NCBI GenBank assembly: GCA_036788195.1
Contig: DAIQNX010000040.1
Span: forward strand, 1 to 27,727
Direction of reading: 5' to 3'
Length of the DNA: 27,727 nucleotides
Origin: CALFXN01 sp937957815
Lineage (GTDB): Bacteria; Synergistota; Synergistia; Synergistales; Aminobacteriaceae
In this document: piece by piece, positions 1-7,234 of the stretch
Numbering within the stretch: the first letter of the stretch is position 1
Layout of the letters: every line of letters begins with the position of its first letter
Notes under the pieces: model-generated
The model's input: the letters and a program-made list of their open reading frames with translations, nothing else
Databases searched by the model: none
What the model was told of the DNA's origin: nothing
Program-made: the position numbers and the translations under genes

Positions 1-53
1 TCACGCCTCCTCAGTACCTCCTCGCATAACTCCTCTATCTTCCTCTCCGTCAT
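1..53 (-). CDS. 5' end of the next gene of the methylmalonyl-CoA operon (partial)
   Basis: An ATG at 53-51 overlaps the meaB stop as ATGA. It is preceded by a strong purine-rich ribosome binding site (GGGGAGGGG, about 9 nt upstream). The frame is open to the window edge and gives 17 residues, MTERKIEELCEEVLRRR. The Glu/Arg-rich amphipathic start resembles the N-terminal helix of biotin-dependent carboxyltransferase subunits (methylmalonyl-CoA decarboxylase alpha or propionyl-CoA carboxylase beta), which often follow mutase and meaB. Seventeen residues are too few to prove this. It does not look like the start of methylmalonyl-CoA epimerase, the other common neighbour. That a gene starts here is well supported; its function is a guess. 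Confidence 0.6.
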   Translation of the reverse strand, partial: MTERKIEELCEEVLRRR

Positions 54-1009
54 CGCTCGTTTCCCCTCCCCAGCGTTGGGAAATATGTTCGAAAAACGTT
101 TTCAGATACCTCGTACGGATCGATTTCCCTGTTTTCCAGAGATCGCAGGAGTGCGTCCGTCCGCGTTTGCGCCCACGACTTTTCGATAAATCCGGAGACC
201 TTTTTCAGAAGAATGCTTTCAACGTCGTAGACGATTTTTTCGCGCCGCTTCTTCTTCCCAGTATCACTTTCCTTCAGAAACGTTGCATGATTTGCGAATG
301 CTTCCGACAACTCGACCATCCCCACGCCGGTTTCTGCGATCGTTGAAACGATCGGCGGCACCCAGTCCCGAGATCGCGCAAGGTCGAGCGCCATCCGTAT
401 TTCCGCGACAACTTTTCCCGCTCCGGACAGATCGGATTTGTTGACGGCAAAAACGTCCGCGATTTCCATTATTCCGGCCTTCATCGCCTGTATGTCGTCC
501 CCCATTCCCGGAACGAGTACAAGGCAGACAGTATCGGCGATACGGATAATATCGATCTCGGACTGCCCGACACCGACGGTCTCGATGAGAATGACATCGC
601 ACCCCGACGCGTCGAGAATCATCGCGGCGTCTTTCGTTCCTGTACTCACTCCGCCGAGCGCTCCGCGAGATCCCATACTCCGTATGAAGACCTTCGGATC
701 TTCCGCATGTTGTTGCATCCGGATGCGGTCGGCAAGAATGGCTCCCCCCGAAAAGGGGCTGGAGGGATCCACGGCAATGACGCCAACACGTTTTCCGTTT
801 TTCGAATACGCCGAAATGAGCTTGTCGACGAGAGTGCTTTTCCCGGAACCGGGGCTTCCCGTAACACCGATGACGTGAGCTCGCCCCGTATTGTGGTACA
901 GACGGCGCATCAGCGATTCGGCCTCGTTTCCTCCATTTTCGGCCAACGTTATCGCTCGGGCGACGGATCGTCGGTCACCTGTCAGGACGCGTTCAGAAAG
1001 ACTTCTCAC
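50..1009 (-). CDS. meaB: Methylmalonyl-CoA mutase-associated GTPase MeaB (ArgK family)
   Basis: The 319-residue G3E-family GTPase is a metallochaperone that gates adenosylcobalamin loading of methylmalonyl-CoA mutase and removes damaged cofactor in the cytoplasm. A Walker A motif (GSPGSGKS, residues 51-58) follows the helical N-terminal region typical of MeaB. Further on come a DPSS-type switch segment, an ETVGVGQSE block and the guanine-specificity motif NKSD. The C-terminal part forms the dimerisation arm seen in the family. I chose the GTG at 1009 because it overlaps the stop of the B12-binding chain (GTGA) and has a GGGGGAG ribosome binding site 11 nt upstream. The next ATG upstream, at 1078, would overlap the preceding gene by about 70 nt without benefit. 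Position directly after both mutase chains supports the role. Confidence 0.96.
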   Translation of the reverse strand: MRSLSERVLTGDRRSVARAITLAENGGNEAESLMRRLYHNTGRAHVIGVTGSPGSGKSTLVDKLISAYSKNGKRVGVIAVDPSSPFSGGAILADRIRMQQHAEDPKVFIRSMGSRGALGGVSTGTKDAAMILDASGCDVILIETVGVGQSEIDIIRIADTVCLVLVPGMGDDIQAMKAGIMEIADVFAVNKSDLSGAGKVVAEIRMALDLARSRDWVPPIVSTIAETGVGMVELSEAFANHATFLKESDTGKKKRREKIVYDVESILLKKVSGFIEKSWAQTRTDALLRSLENREIDPYEVSENVFRTYFPTLGRGNER

Positions 1010-1440
1010 GAAGGGATACACTCCCCCTGTTCTTCTTCGCGTTTTTTCGCGACTGCACTCAGAAGCCAAGAGACGCAATCTCCCGTCGGCGTCCCGGGAC
1101 CGAATACGGCGGAAACCCCGAGACTCTGCAGTTTCGGGACATCAGAATCGGGGATGACTCCTCCCCCGAAAACGAGGACATCGTCCGCTTTTTTCTGGCG
1201 AAGCAGCTCGATGATGCGCGCAAAGTAGAATTCATGCGCGCCGGAAAGAATGCTGACTCCGATGGCATCCGCATCTTCCTGTATGGCCGTCTCGACGATC
1301 TGTTCGGGAGTCTGCCGGAGTCCCGTATAGATGACTTCCATTCCGGCATCGCGAAATGCGCGCGCGATGACTTTTGCGCCCCGGTCATGTCCATCGAGTC
1401 CCGGCTTGGCGACGATTACCCGGATCTTTCTCTCTTTCAT
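1006..1440 (-). CDS. mcmA2: Methylmalonyl-CoA mutase, small B12-binding chain
   Basis: The 144-residue protein is a free-standing cobalamin-binding domain. It carries the DxHxxG signature as DGHDRG (residues 16-21), whose histidine is the lower axial ligand to cobalt. It also has the SILSGAH segment and the FGGG.IP turn that cradle the nucleotide tail. It should pair with the catalytic chain encoded immediately upstream to form a split methylmalonyl-CoA mutase, as in archaea and some anaerobes, rather than the single ~700-residue chain of most proteobacteria. The ATG at 1440 has an AAGGAGAG site 10 nt upstream; an in-frame extension to 1521 would run into the upstream gene. The gap to the catalytic chain is 19 nt and the overlap with meaB is 4 nt. 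Confidence 0.95.
   Translation of the reverse strand: MKERKIRVIVAKPGLDGHDRGAKVIARAFRDAGMEVIYTGLRQTPEQIVETAIQEDADAIGVSILSGAHEFYFARIIELLRQKKADDVLVFGGGVIPDSDVPKLQSLGVSAVFGPGTPTGDCVSWLLSAVAKKREEEQGECIPS
1021..1027 (-). promoter_or_regulatory. Ribosome binding site fixing the GTG start of meaB
   Basis: GGGGGAG on the minus strand lies 11 nt before the GTG at 1009, inside the last codons of the upstream gene. It supports the GTG over an in-frame ATG at 1078. Confidence 0.6.
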
Positions 1441-1459
1441 GGGCGTTGTTCTCTCCTTT

Positions 1460-3139
1460 TTACAGGATAATATTCTCTTTGTATTCCCCAAAGACTTCTC
1501 TGAGTACTCCGCAGATCTCACCCTCTGTAGCGTAGCTGCGAACAGCCTCGATAATGTACGGCATGAGGTTCTCCGTTTCGTCGGACGCAGCCTTCCGTAT
1601 CTTCGCGAGATTTTCGTTCACGAGGATGTTATCCCTGTGTTCCTTCATTTCCCGAAGTTTCCTGATTTGTCTTTCTCCGACGGACGCATCGACGCGAAGA
1701 AGCTGAAGGTCCTTCTTCTCCTCTTCCATTTGGAACTGATTGACTCCGACAACGGTAATCCTGTTTTTCTCTACCGCGAGCTGGTATTCGTACGAAGCGT
1801 CCTGAACCTGTTTCTGGACGTATCCCTTTTCGATCGCGGCGAGCATGCCGCCCATCTCGTCGATCGTCCGGATGTATTCGGATGCCTGACGCTCGATTTC
1901 ATTCGTGAGGGTCTCGATGACGTAACTTCCACCGAACGGGTCGATAGTATCTGTTACGCCGGATTCGTACGCAATGATCTGCTGAGTCTTCAGTGCGATG
2001 CCGACACTCTTCTCCGTAGGAAGCGCGAGAGCTTCGTCCATGCTGTTCGTGTGGAGAGATTGAGTTCCTCCGAGTACTGCCGCGAGCGCCTGAAGCGTAA
2101 CGCGAATAATGTTGTTCTCCGGCTGCTGGGCCGTAAGAGTGCACCCCGCGGTCTGGGTGTGGAATCGCAACATCTGGGCTCGTTCGTCCGTAACACCGAA
2201 CCGCTCTTTCATAATTTTCGCCCACAGGCGGCGTGCAGCACGGAATTTGGCGACTTCCTCAAGGAAGTTATTGTGCGAATTGAAGAAAAAGGAAAGACGA
2301 CGTCCGAAGACATTCGGATCGAGTCCGGCCTTACGGGCGGCTTCAACATACGCGATTCCATCGGAAAGAGTAAAGGCAACCTCCTGAACGGCCGTACTGC
2401 CGGCTTCCCGAATGTGGTATCCGGAAATGGAAATCGTATTCCACTTTGGCACATGGCGGCTGCAAAATGCGAATATGTCGGTTATGAGACGCATGGAGGG
2501 CTTCGGAGGGAAGATATACGTTCCGCGTGCGATGTATTCTTTCAGAATATCGTTCTGTATCGTTCCGGAAAGTTTGTTCGCCGCAATTCCCTGTTTTTCG
2601 CCGACGCAGATGTACATCGCGAGGAGAACGCTCGCAGGAGCGTTGATCGTCATCGATGTCGATACCTTGTCGAGGGGGATATCGCCGAACAGAATCTCCA
2701 TATCCGCAAGGCTGTCGATCGCGACACCGACCTTGCCGCACTCGCCCTGCGCCATCGCATGATCGGAATCGTACCCTATCTGCGTCGGAAGGTCGAAAGC
2801 GACGGAAAGGCCGCTCGAACCCTGCGAGAGAAGATACCTGTACCTCCTGTTCGACTCTTCGGCCGTCGAGAAACCGGCGTACATCCGCATCGTCCAGTGT
2901 TTCCCGCGATACATTGTCGGCTGGACCCCCCGGGTGAACGGATAGTCTCCGGGAAATCCGAGATTGCGGCAATAGTCGAACTCTCCGATATCGTCCGGGG
3001 TATACAGACGATTCATTGGAATGCCGCTCAGAGTCGTGAATGCATCTTTCATCTCATGATTGTTTTCAAGAGTGGACTCCACGGATTTTTCGTAAGCGGT
3101 CTTTTTCTCACGAAACTCCTCTCTGCTCTTCTCTTCCAT
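1460..3139 (-). CDS. mcmA1: Methylmalonyl-CoA mutase, large catalytic chain
   Basis: The 559-residue TIM-barrel chain interconverts (R)-methylmalonyl-CoA and succinyl-CoA with adenosylcobalamin. The substrate-contact residues of the Propionibacterium enzyme are all in place with numbering shifted by two: Tyr87 in RMYAGF, Gln195 in GTIQND, Arg205 at the end of KEYIAR, and His242 in SGYHIREAG. The Tyr87/Arg205 pair favours methylmalonyl-CoA over isobutyryl-CoA or ethylmalonyl-CoA as substrate. The length matches the alpha chain of split mutases, and the B12 domain is encoded by the next gene. The start has a GGGAGG ribosome binding site. It lies 18 nt downstream of the exported propeller gene, so it is probably co-transcribed from the promoter at 5323-5351. 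No cobalamin riboswitch is visible upstream. Confidence 0.97.
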   Translation of the reverse strand: MEEKSREEFREKKTAYEKSVESTLENNHEMKDAFTTLSGIPMNRLYTPDDIGEFDYCRNLGFPGDYPFTRGVQPTMYRGKHWTMRMYAGFSTAEESNRRYRYLLSQGSSGLSVAFDLPTQIGYDSDHAMAQGECGKVGVAIDSLADMEILFGDIPLDKVSTSMTINAPASVLLAMYICVGEKQGIAANKLSGTIQNDILKEYIARGTYIFPPKPSMRLITDIFAFCSRHVPKWNTISISGYHIREAGSTAVQEVAFTLSDGIAYVEAARKAGLDPNVFGRRLSFFFNSHNNFLEEVAKFRAARRLWAKIMKERFGVTDERAQMLRFHTQTAGCTLTAQQPENNIIRVTLQALAAVLGGTQSLHTNSMDEALALPTEKSVGIALKTQQIIAYESGVTDTIDPFGGSYVIETLTNEIERQASEYIRTIDEMGGMLAAIEKGYVQKQVQDASYEYQLAVEKNRITVVGVNQFQMEEEKKDLQLLRVDASVGERQIRKLREMKEHRDNILVNENLAKIRKAASDETENLMPYIIEAVRSYATEGEICGVLREVFGEYKENIIL

Positions 3140-3157
3140 AAAAACTTCCTCCCTTTC

Positions 3158-5065
3158 TTACCGCGCTGGAATTCTGTTTCCCCATAACGGGAGCCAATCA
3201 CGCTGGTGATAGATACCGAGATCGAGAAAGACAGACAACATCGAACGCCCGGGGTAGCCTGACGTTGTCATATCCGAGGGAATCGGAATTTTCAAAGCCA
3301 CTGTCCTCGGTGCGTTCGAGGAACGCGGGAGCGGAGCCTCCGGAAGGTGATACACGACCCCGCCGCCCGTAAGCGTTGCGAGACGAACCATAGATGGATC
3401 CGGGATCGACGCGGCATAGATGAAAACTGAAATCGAGTTCATGAGACAGAATCCGGTTAGTCGTTCGCGATCTTCCGGACGGAATGGAATCGTGCTGTCG
3501 ACGAGAATGGATTCATATCGTTCCCTCTCGGGGTTCCATGCTTTTTCGAGGTATCCGCAAATGCCTTCGCCGCTCCGGACCTTGGTCCCGGCAGAATGTG
3601 CCGCTCCGGCAGAACGAGTGTCATTGGAGAAGAAAAATGGGAGAGATGCCGGAACTGACGAAGGTAGATCCGAGACTTTCGCCGGAAGTCCCTTGTCTCC
3701 CCAGACTACCTGCGCGATCGGAGAGTTTCCCGACATGGCGCGAAACATGGGAAACGTTGTTGTAGCCTTGAGGGAAAGGGCAGGAGAGTCTCCATCCCGC
3801 GTAAGGATGGGATCCCAGAGGGAGAGAAAACCGGAGAAAGGAGACATTCCTCCATATTCCATCCGCCAGGACCGGAACATTCGAACATCGAAACAAACGA
3901 TCGCGTCGTCAATTTCGCAGAGCGACCAACCATCGCTGAAGTCGGAAGCGATGTCTGTTCTGATCATGGCTTTTTCCGAAGGAGAAAACGCGATTTTTGC
4001 CATAATCCCGTCGTCGGATATCGCGAACAATTCTCCCCAGGAAGACCAGCAGAGATCACGTACCTTCGGAAAAGGGAGAGAGCAGAAAGGACGGAACCCA
4101 CGGGATGCGTCGAGAAGTGTGATAACTCCGTTGTTCCGATCTCCTGTTGCAAGCCAGGATCCGAAGAGAGAAAGAGCAACGGGTTCGAATGGTTTCGACA
4201 GGTTGTCCGGTTTCCAGGACGACAGGATTTTCATGGTTTCCAGGTCGATTTCTTCTATTCGGCGGTTTTCTACGTTTGCGACGAGCGCTCGCCCGGAATC
4301 GAGTGGAACTCCGTCGGAAAGGGTTCCCACGAGCTTCCCGCGGGTTGTCGTTTTCCCCGATCCATCCGATAACAACACATCGACAATCGTCCCGTTCCCG
4401 CACAGGATTCGAATGGAATCCTTTTGCATGGGGAGTGACGCTACCGGATGGGGTGCCGGGATACGCGTACGAAGGTCGCCACTTCCGTTGAAAACGAGGA
4501 CGGTATCTCCCAGGGTGTCGCATACAACGATTTTCTCTCCCAAACACCCGACTTTGCCGAGGCCGACGGCTCCCGGCCTGTCAAGCAAGCCGAATGAAAG
4601 GAACGAAGCCGTTGGTCTCTCGGATACCTGCGGAGGAAGCGACTGTGTCGAAAAGGCAAAAAACCGACGGAGAAAATCCCGTTCTTTTTGAATTTGGGAG
4701 AAAAAGCGTCTGGATGATTCATCTCCCGGCCGGACTTCGAGATAATACCCGAGAGCCTTTTCCGATTCTTGATATCGGCCTGTCCGGCGAAAGAGCATCG
4801 ACTTGAGAAGATAGTAATCGACGAGATATGTATTTGCCTGGAGAGCCCTGTCAAGTTCTGCGGACGACAATCCGTACTTTCTGCTTACGAAGAAATCGTA
4901 TGCCCTGAAGAAAAGTCGTTCCGATTCGATTCTTCTGCTCTGCGGCAATGTCGAGCCGTCGGAAACGTCCTGAGAAAGCGTACCGGAAGCATCTGAGGGG
5001 AGCGACAGGAATACGAGGGACGCGAGGATTAAAACAATCGTCGGAGTTCGGACCGTTTTCTTCAT
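3158..5065 (-). CDS. Exported TPR / beta-propeller protein with a vWA-like C-terminus, function unknown
   Basis: The 635-residue protein begins with a classical signal peptide: basic MKKTVRT, a hydrophobic core at residues 8-22, and a probable cleavage near the DAS at about 25. There is no lipobox cysteine. Residues ~45-125 are helical and TPR-like (RAYDFFVSRKYG, LLKSMLFRRTGRYQESEKAL). Residues ~145-420 contain repeated beta-strand blocks of propeller character (GEKIVVCD, GRALVANVENRRIEEIDL, GSWLATGDRNNGVITLLD, GELFAISDDG). Near residues 520-590 a stretch ending LATLTGGGVVYHL resembles the last part of a von Willebrand A domain, but no DxSxS metal site is seen. I chose the ATG at 5065 for the signal peptide and because it sits 2 nt after the stop of the membrane-protein gene. 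No ribosome binding site is evident, which suggests translational coupling. The substrate or partner is unknown. Confidence 0.75.
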   Translation of the reverse strand: MKKTVRTPTIVLILASLVFLSLPSDASGTLSQDVSDGSTLPQSRRIESERLFFRAYDFFVSRKYGLSSAELDRALQANTYLVDYYLLKSMLFRRTGRYQESEKALGYYLEVRPGDESSRRFFSQIQKERDFLRRFFAFSTQSLPPQVSERPTASFLSFGLLDRPGAVGLGKVGCLGEKIVVCDTLGDTVLVFNGSGDLRTRIPAPHPVASLPMQKDSIRILCGNGTIVDVLLSDGSGKTTTRGKLVGTLSDGVPLDSGRALVANVENRRIEEIDLETMKILSSWKPDNLSKPFEPVALSLFGSWLATGDRNNGVITLLDASRGFRPFCSLPFPKVRDLCWSSWGELFAISDDGIMAKIAFSPSEKAMIRTDIASDFSDGWSLCEIDDAIVCFDVRMFRSWRMEYGGMSPFSGFLSLWDPILTRDGDSPALSLKATTTFPMFRAMSGNSPIAQVVWGDKGLPAKVSDLPSSVPASLPFFFSNDTRSAGAAHSAGTKVRSGEGICGYLEKAWNPERERYESILVDSTIPFRPEDRERLTGFCLMNSISVFIYAASIPDPSMVRLATLTGGGVVYHLPEAPLPRSSNAPRTVALKIPIPSDMTTSGYPGRSMLSVFLDLGIYHQRDWLPLWGNRIPAR

Positions 5066-5067
5066 AG

Positions 5068-5280
5068 TCAGGGGCGGGTGAAGACGATTCCGGCAATGGA
5101 AGAAAACCCGAGAACGATCGAACCGCCGAAAAGGAATCCGAGCAGAATACGAAGATACAAGACCCACAAAGCGCCTCCGGGCCATTCTCCGGACTGGACA
5201 CGAACTACAATGCGAGCGACGCAGAGAGCCGCCAGAAACATTCCGAGAGCGAAAAGCGCCTGTACGTTAATCGCGGGCAT
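5068..5280 (-). CDS. Small two-helix membrane protein
   Basis: The 70-residue protein is almost entirely hydrophobic. One membrane segment spans about residues 6-26 and another about 38-66. They are joined by a short loop with VRVQSGEWPGG. The family is not recognisable to me. It is the first gene after the promoter at 5323-5351, about 40 nt downstream, with a moderate AAGAGG ribosome binding site. Its stop lies 2 nt before the exported propeller protein, so the two probably act together at the inner membrane or periplasm. Size and helix pair allow an anchor or small accessory subunit; nothing shows transport or catalysis. Confidence 0.7.
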   Translation of the reverse strand: MPAINVQALFALGMFLAALCVARIVVRVQSGEWPGGALWVLYLRILLGFLFGGSIVLGFSSIAGIVFTRP

Positions 5281-5322
5281 ACGTCCTCTTCCCTTCCCTA
5301 AAAGGCGAGAATTGATAAATCG

Positions 5323-5351
5323 ATTCTACATATATAACTTGACTTGTGCAA
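5323..5351 (-). promoter_or_regulatory. Sigma70-type promoter of the membrane protein / mutase operon
   Basis: On the minus strand TTGCAC (5351-5346) and TAGAAT (5328-5323) are separated by exactly 17 nt of AT-rich sequence. This is close to the sigma70 consensus. Transcription should start near 5316, giving a leader of about 36 nt. It follows the terminator at 5421-5454, so a new transcription unit starts here. The region 5352-5420 is AT-rich and otherwise empty. Confidence 0.75.
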
Positions 5352-5420
5352 TCGCCGTCTGTCACATAAAACTTTGAGAGGATGCCTATTTTTATAGATA
5401 AATATGATAATAAATCGTTC

Positions 5421-5454
5421 GCATAAAAGCCCCATCAGTCGTCGGGGCTTATGC
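5421..5454 (-). terminator. Intrinsic terminator at the end of the housekeeping operon
   Basis: On the minus strand AGCCCC (5449-5444) and GGGGCT (5433-5428) form a GC stem with a 10-nt loop, followed by TTTTA. Outer arms GCATAA and TTATGC can extend the stem with a small bulge. The U-run is short and partly pairs in the extended form, so strength is uncertain. The stop codon of the Gfo/Idh/MocA gene (5451-5449) is inside the 5' arm. The remaining non-coding stretch to 5281 holds only the next promoter. Confidence 0.65.
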
Positions 5455-6420
5455 GAGGCATCTATTTATTACGCTATCCGCTTCTCCGGCGACGTGAATC
5501 TGTTTCAGAACAGCAATAGCCACTTCGAGCGCTCTTTTCCCGTCGGTTATTCCGACAAGAGGCTGTTTGCCTTCACGGGCACACGAAACGAAGTGCTGGA
5601 GTTCGAGCTTCAGGGGCTCGCTTTTGGGAAATACGGGATGTTCGATGACCTCGACGAGACTGTTGTTTTGCCGGACACATCGATTGATAGCGACATCCTG
5701 TGTTTCGTAATTGACCGATACGTACCGTTCGGGCTCCATGATCTCAAGCTGGCGGAGCCTTCTCTCGGAAACCCTGCTTACGAGGACGTGAGCCATCACT
5801 CCGTTGGCGAACGAGATTTGGGCGGATGCGATATCCTCATGGTTGGAGCGTACGCATCGGCCGGTCGCGGAGATCGACGTTATGTCCGAGTGAACGAGCG
5901 AAAGAATGATATCGATATCATGGATCATCAGATCGAGAACGACTCCGACGTCGCTGATTCTCGAGGAAAAGGGACCGAGCCTCCTCGACTGAAGAAAGAG
6001 CGGTTCCCTGACGATCTTCGAGATGTAGTGGACAGCGCTGTTGAAGCGTTCGATATGTCCCACCTGAAGCACCAGCCCCGAGTCCGCAGCCATTTTCAGA
6101 AGATCTTCCGCCTCGCTCACAGACGTGGTCACGGGTTTCTCGATCAGGACGTGAATTCCGTTCTCAAGGACTTTTTTCGCGATATCGTAGTGGAGACTGG
6201 TTGGAACGACAACGCTCACCGCATCGGGATTGGCTCTTCGGATAAAGTCGTCGACATCCGTATACGCCATGACTCCCAGCGTTTCTCCGACAGCGTTTGC
6301 CCGTGTTTCATCCTGATCAACGACACCGACGAGTTGCGCACCAAGGATTTCAGTATAGACCCGTGCATGATGCTGTCCGAGATGCCCGACTCCAATGACG
6401 CCGACTCTTTGAATTTCCAT
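5449..6420 (-). CDS. Gfo/Idh/MocA family NAD(P)-dependent sugar oxidoreductase
   Basis: The 323-residue protein has an N-terminal Rossmann fold with a GVIGVGHLG dinucleotide loop at about residues 7-15 and an acidic VVDQD at the end of strand two. The family signature EKP is at residues 94-96; its lysine is catalytic in characterised members. VGHIERFN and MIHDIDI contribute to the active site in the C-terminal alpha/beta domain. Members with GHIERFN include UDP-N-acetylglucosamine 3-dehydrogenases (GnnA) of lipid A synthesis and related WlbA-type enzymes, so an envelope-sugar substrate is plausible but unproven. No aminotransferase partner or lpx gene is in the window. It starts 52 nt after pgeF with GGGAG upstream and is the last gene before the terminator. 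Confidence 0.9.
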   Translation of the reverse strand: MEIQRVGVIGVGHLGQHHARVYTEILGAQLVGVVDQDETRANAVGETLGVMAYTDVDDFIRRANPDAVSVVVPTSLHYDIAKKVLENGIHVLIEKPVTTSVSEAEDLLKMAADSGLVLQVGHIERFNSAVHYISKIVREPLFLQSRRLGPFSSRISDVGVVLDLMIHDIDIILSLVHSDITSISATGRCVRSNHEDIASAQISFANGVMAHVLVSRVSERRLRQLEIMEPERYVSVNYETQDVAINRCVRQNNSLVEVIEHPVFPKSEPLKLELQHFVSCAREGKQPLVGITDGKRALEVAIAVLKQIHVAGEADSVINRCLA

Positions 6421-6472
6421 ACGGGATCACTCTCCCGGAGCGATATTTGATTCCACAAACCATTATCACGTT

Positions 6473-7234
6473 TTATGAGAATTCTGTGGTGGATGATTCA
6501 ATCCGGGCCAAAAGAAACATGCGTTCCTTTGTGTCTCCGGCTCTGTAGGAATAATACTCTTCTTTCTCACAACATGTACAGCATTCATGTATGAGAATAT
6601 TCCTCTCCTGCACTCCGCCTTCGATGAGCTGGAAACGGACGGCGTTACCGAGGTCGAAGGTGACGGAAGAGGTTCCTTGCGTAAATGTTTCGGGCGGCAG
6701 CCTCGTCATCGCATGTCGGGTCCGGATATCGTCCGTATTTCTGGAATAGCAGCACGGACCGATCCTTGGTCCGATCCAGGCTCTTGCTTCGCTGACGGAC
6801 GCAGGTCCGTGTCTGAGCGAAACATGACGTATACCTTCGCCGACGATATTGTGCGTTGTTCCGACAAACCCGGAATGGAGAAGAAGAATCCACGGCGAGG
6901 GGTGTACGGACCAGAGAACGACCGGAACGCAGTCCGCAAAGCGAAGTGATCCTTCCGCATTTTCGTCGCAAAGGAAGACCCCATCGCCTTCGGGACGCGA
7001 CGGGAAAAAAAACGCCTGATGTTCGCGGAGAATCGTCGTTCCATGAACCTGATTGGGTGCGATCATAGGCCTGTCTTCCTTGAAAAGATCCGATACGGCC
7101 TTCCGCATCCCTCCGACGCTTCCGGTGTTTCGTCTCATCGCTTCCCCGCGGATAAAAAAGGAGAACCGGATGGGGGAGTTTTTCTCAAGGGAGAAAAACG
7201 GCTGATCGCCGTTCATGCATTTTCGTACGATCAT
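6473..7234 (-). CDS. pgeF: YfiH/PgeF laccase-domain protein (purine nucleosidase or peptidoglycan-editing factor)
   Basis: The 253-residue protein has the metal triad of the YfiH/DUF152 family: His64 in NQVHG, Cys102 in FADC and His120 in LHSG. The downstream GPRIGPCCY segment is also diagnostic. In the family this site binds zinc or copper. Reported activities are adenosine deamination and phosphorolysis, polyphenol oxidation, and, for E. coli YfiH/PgeF, removal of misincorporated amino acids from cell-wall precursors. The sequence cannot tell which applies here. The start codon overlaps the folC stop as ATGA, giving translational coupling. A second ATG seven codons in is possible. Confidence 0.93.
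   Translation of the reverse strand: MIVRKCMNGDQPFFSLEKNSPIRFSFFIRGEAMRRNTGSVGGMRKAVSDLFKEDRPMIAPNQVHGTTILREHQAFFFPSRPEGDGVFLCDENAEGSLRFADCVPVVLWSVHPSPWILLLHSGFVGTTHNIVGEGIRHVSLRHGPASVSEARAWIGPRIGPCCYSRNTDDIRTRHAMTRLPPETFTQGTSSVTFDLGNAVRFQLIEGGVQERNILIHECCTCCEKEEYYSYRAGDTKERMFLLARIESSTTEFS

Noticed and set aside
1331..3187. A 618-codon plus-strand open frame opposite the mutase large chain
   Set aside because: It is complementary to a gene with every catalytic residue conserved; the translation is low-information.
5281..5448. Possible cobalamin riboswitch upstream of the B12-dependent mutase operon
   Set aside because: The leader after the predicted start site is only about 36 nt and no B12-box-like conserved core is present. 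The region holds only a terminator and a promoter.
6421..6500. A GATAAT sequence and a loose inverted repeat between pgeF and the oxidoreductase gene
   Set aside because: There is no -35 at a proper distance, the repeat has no GC-rich stem or T-run, and the genes are only 52 nt apart. Simple co-transcription explains it.
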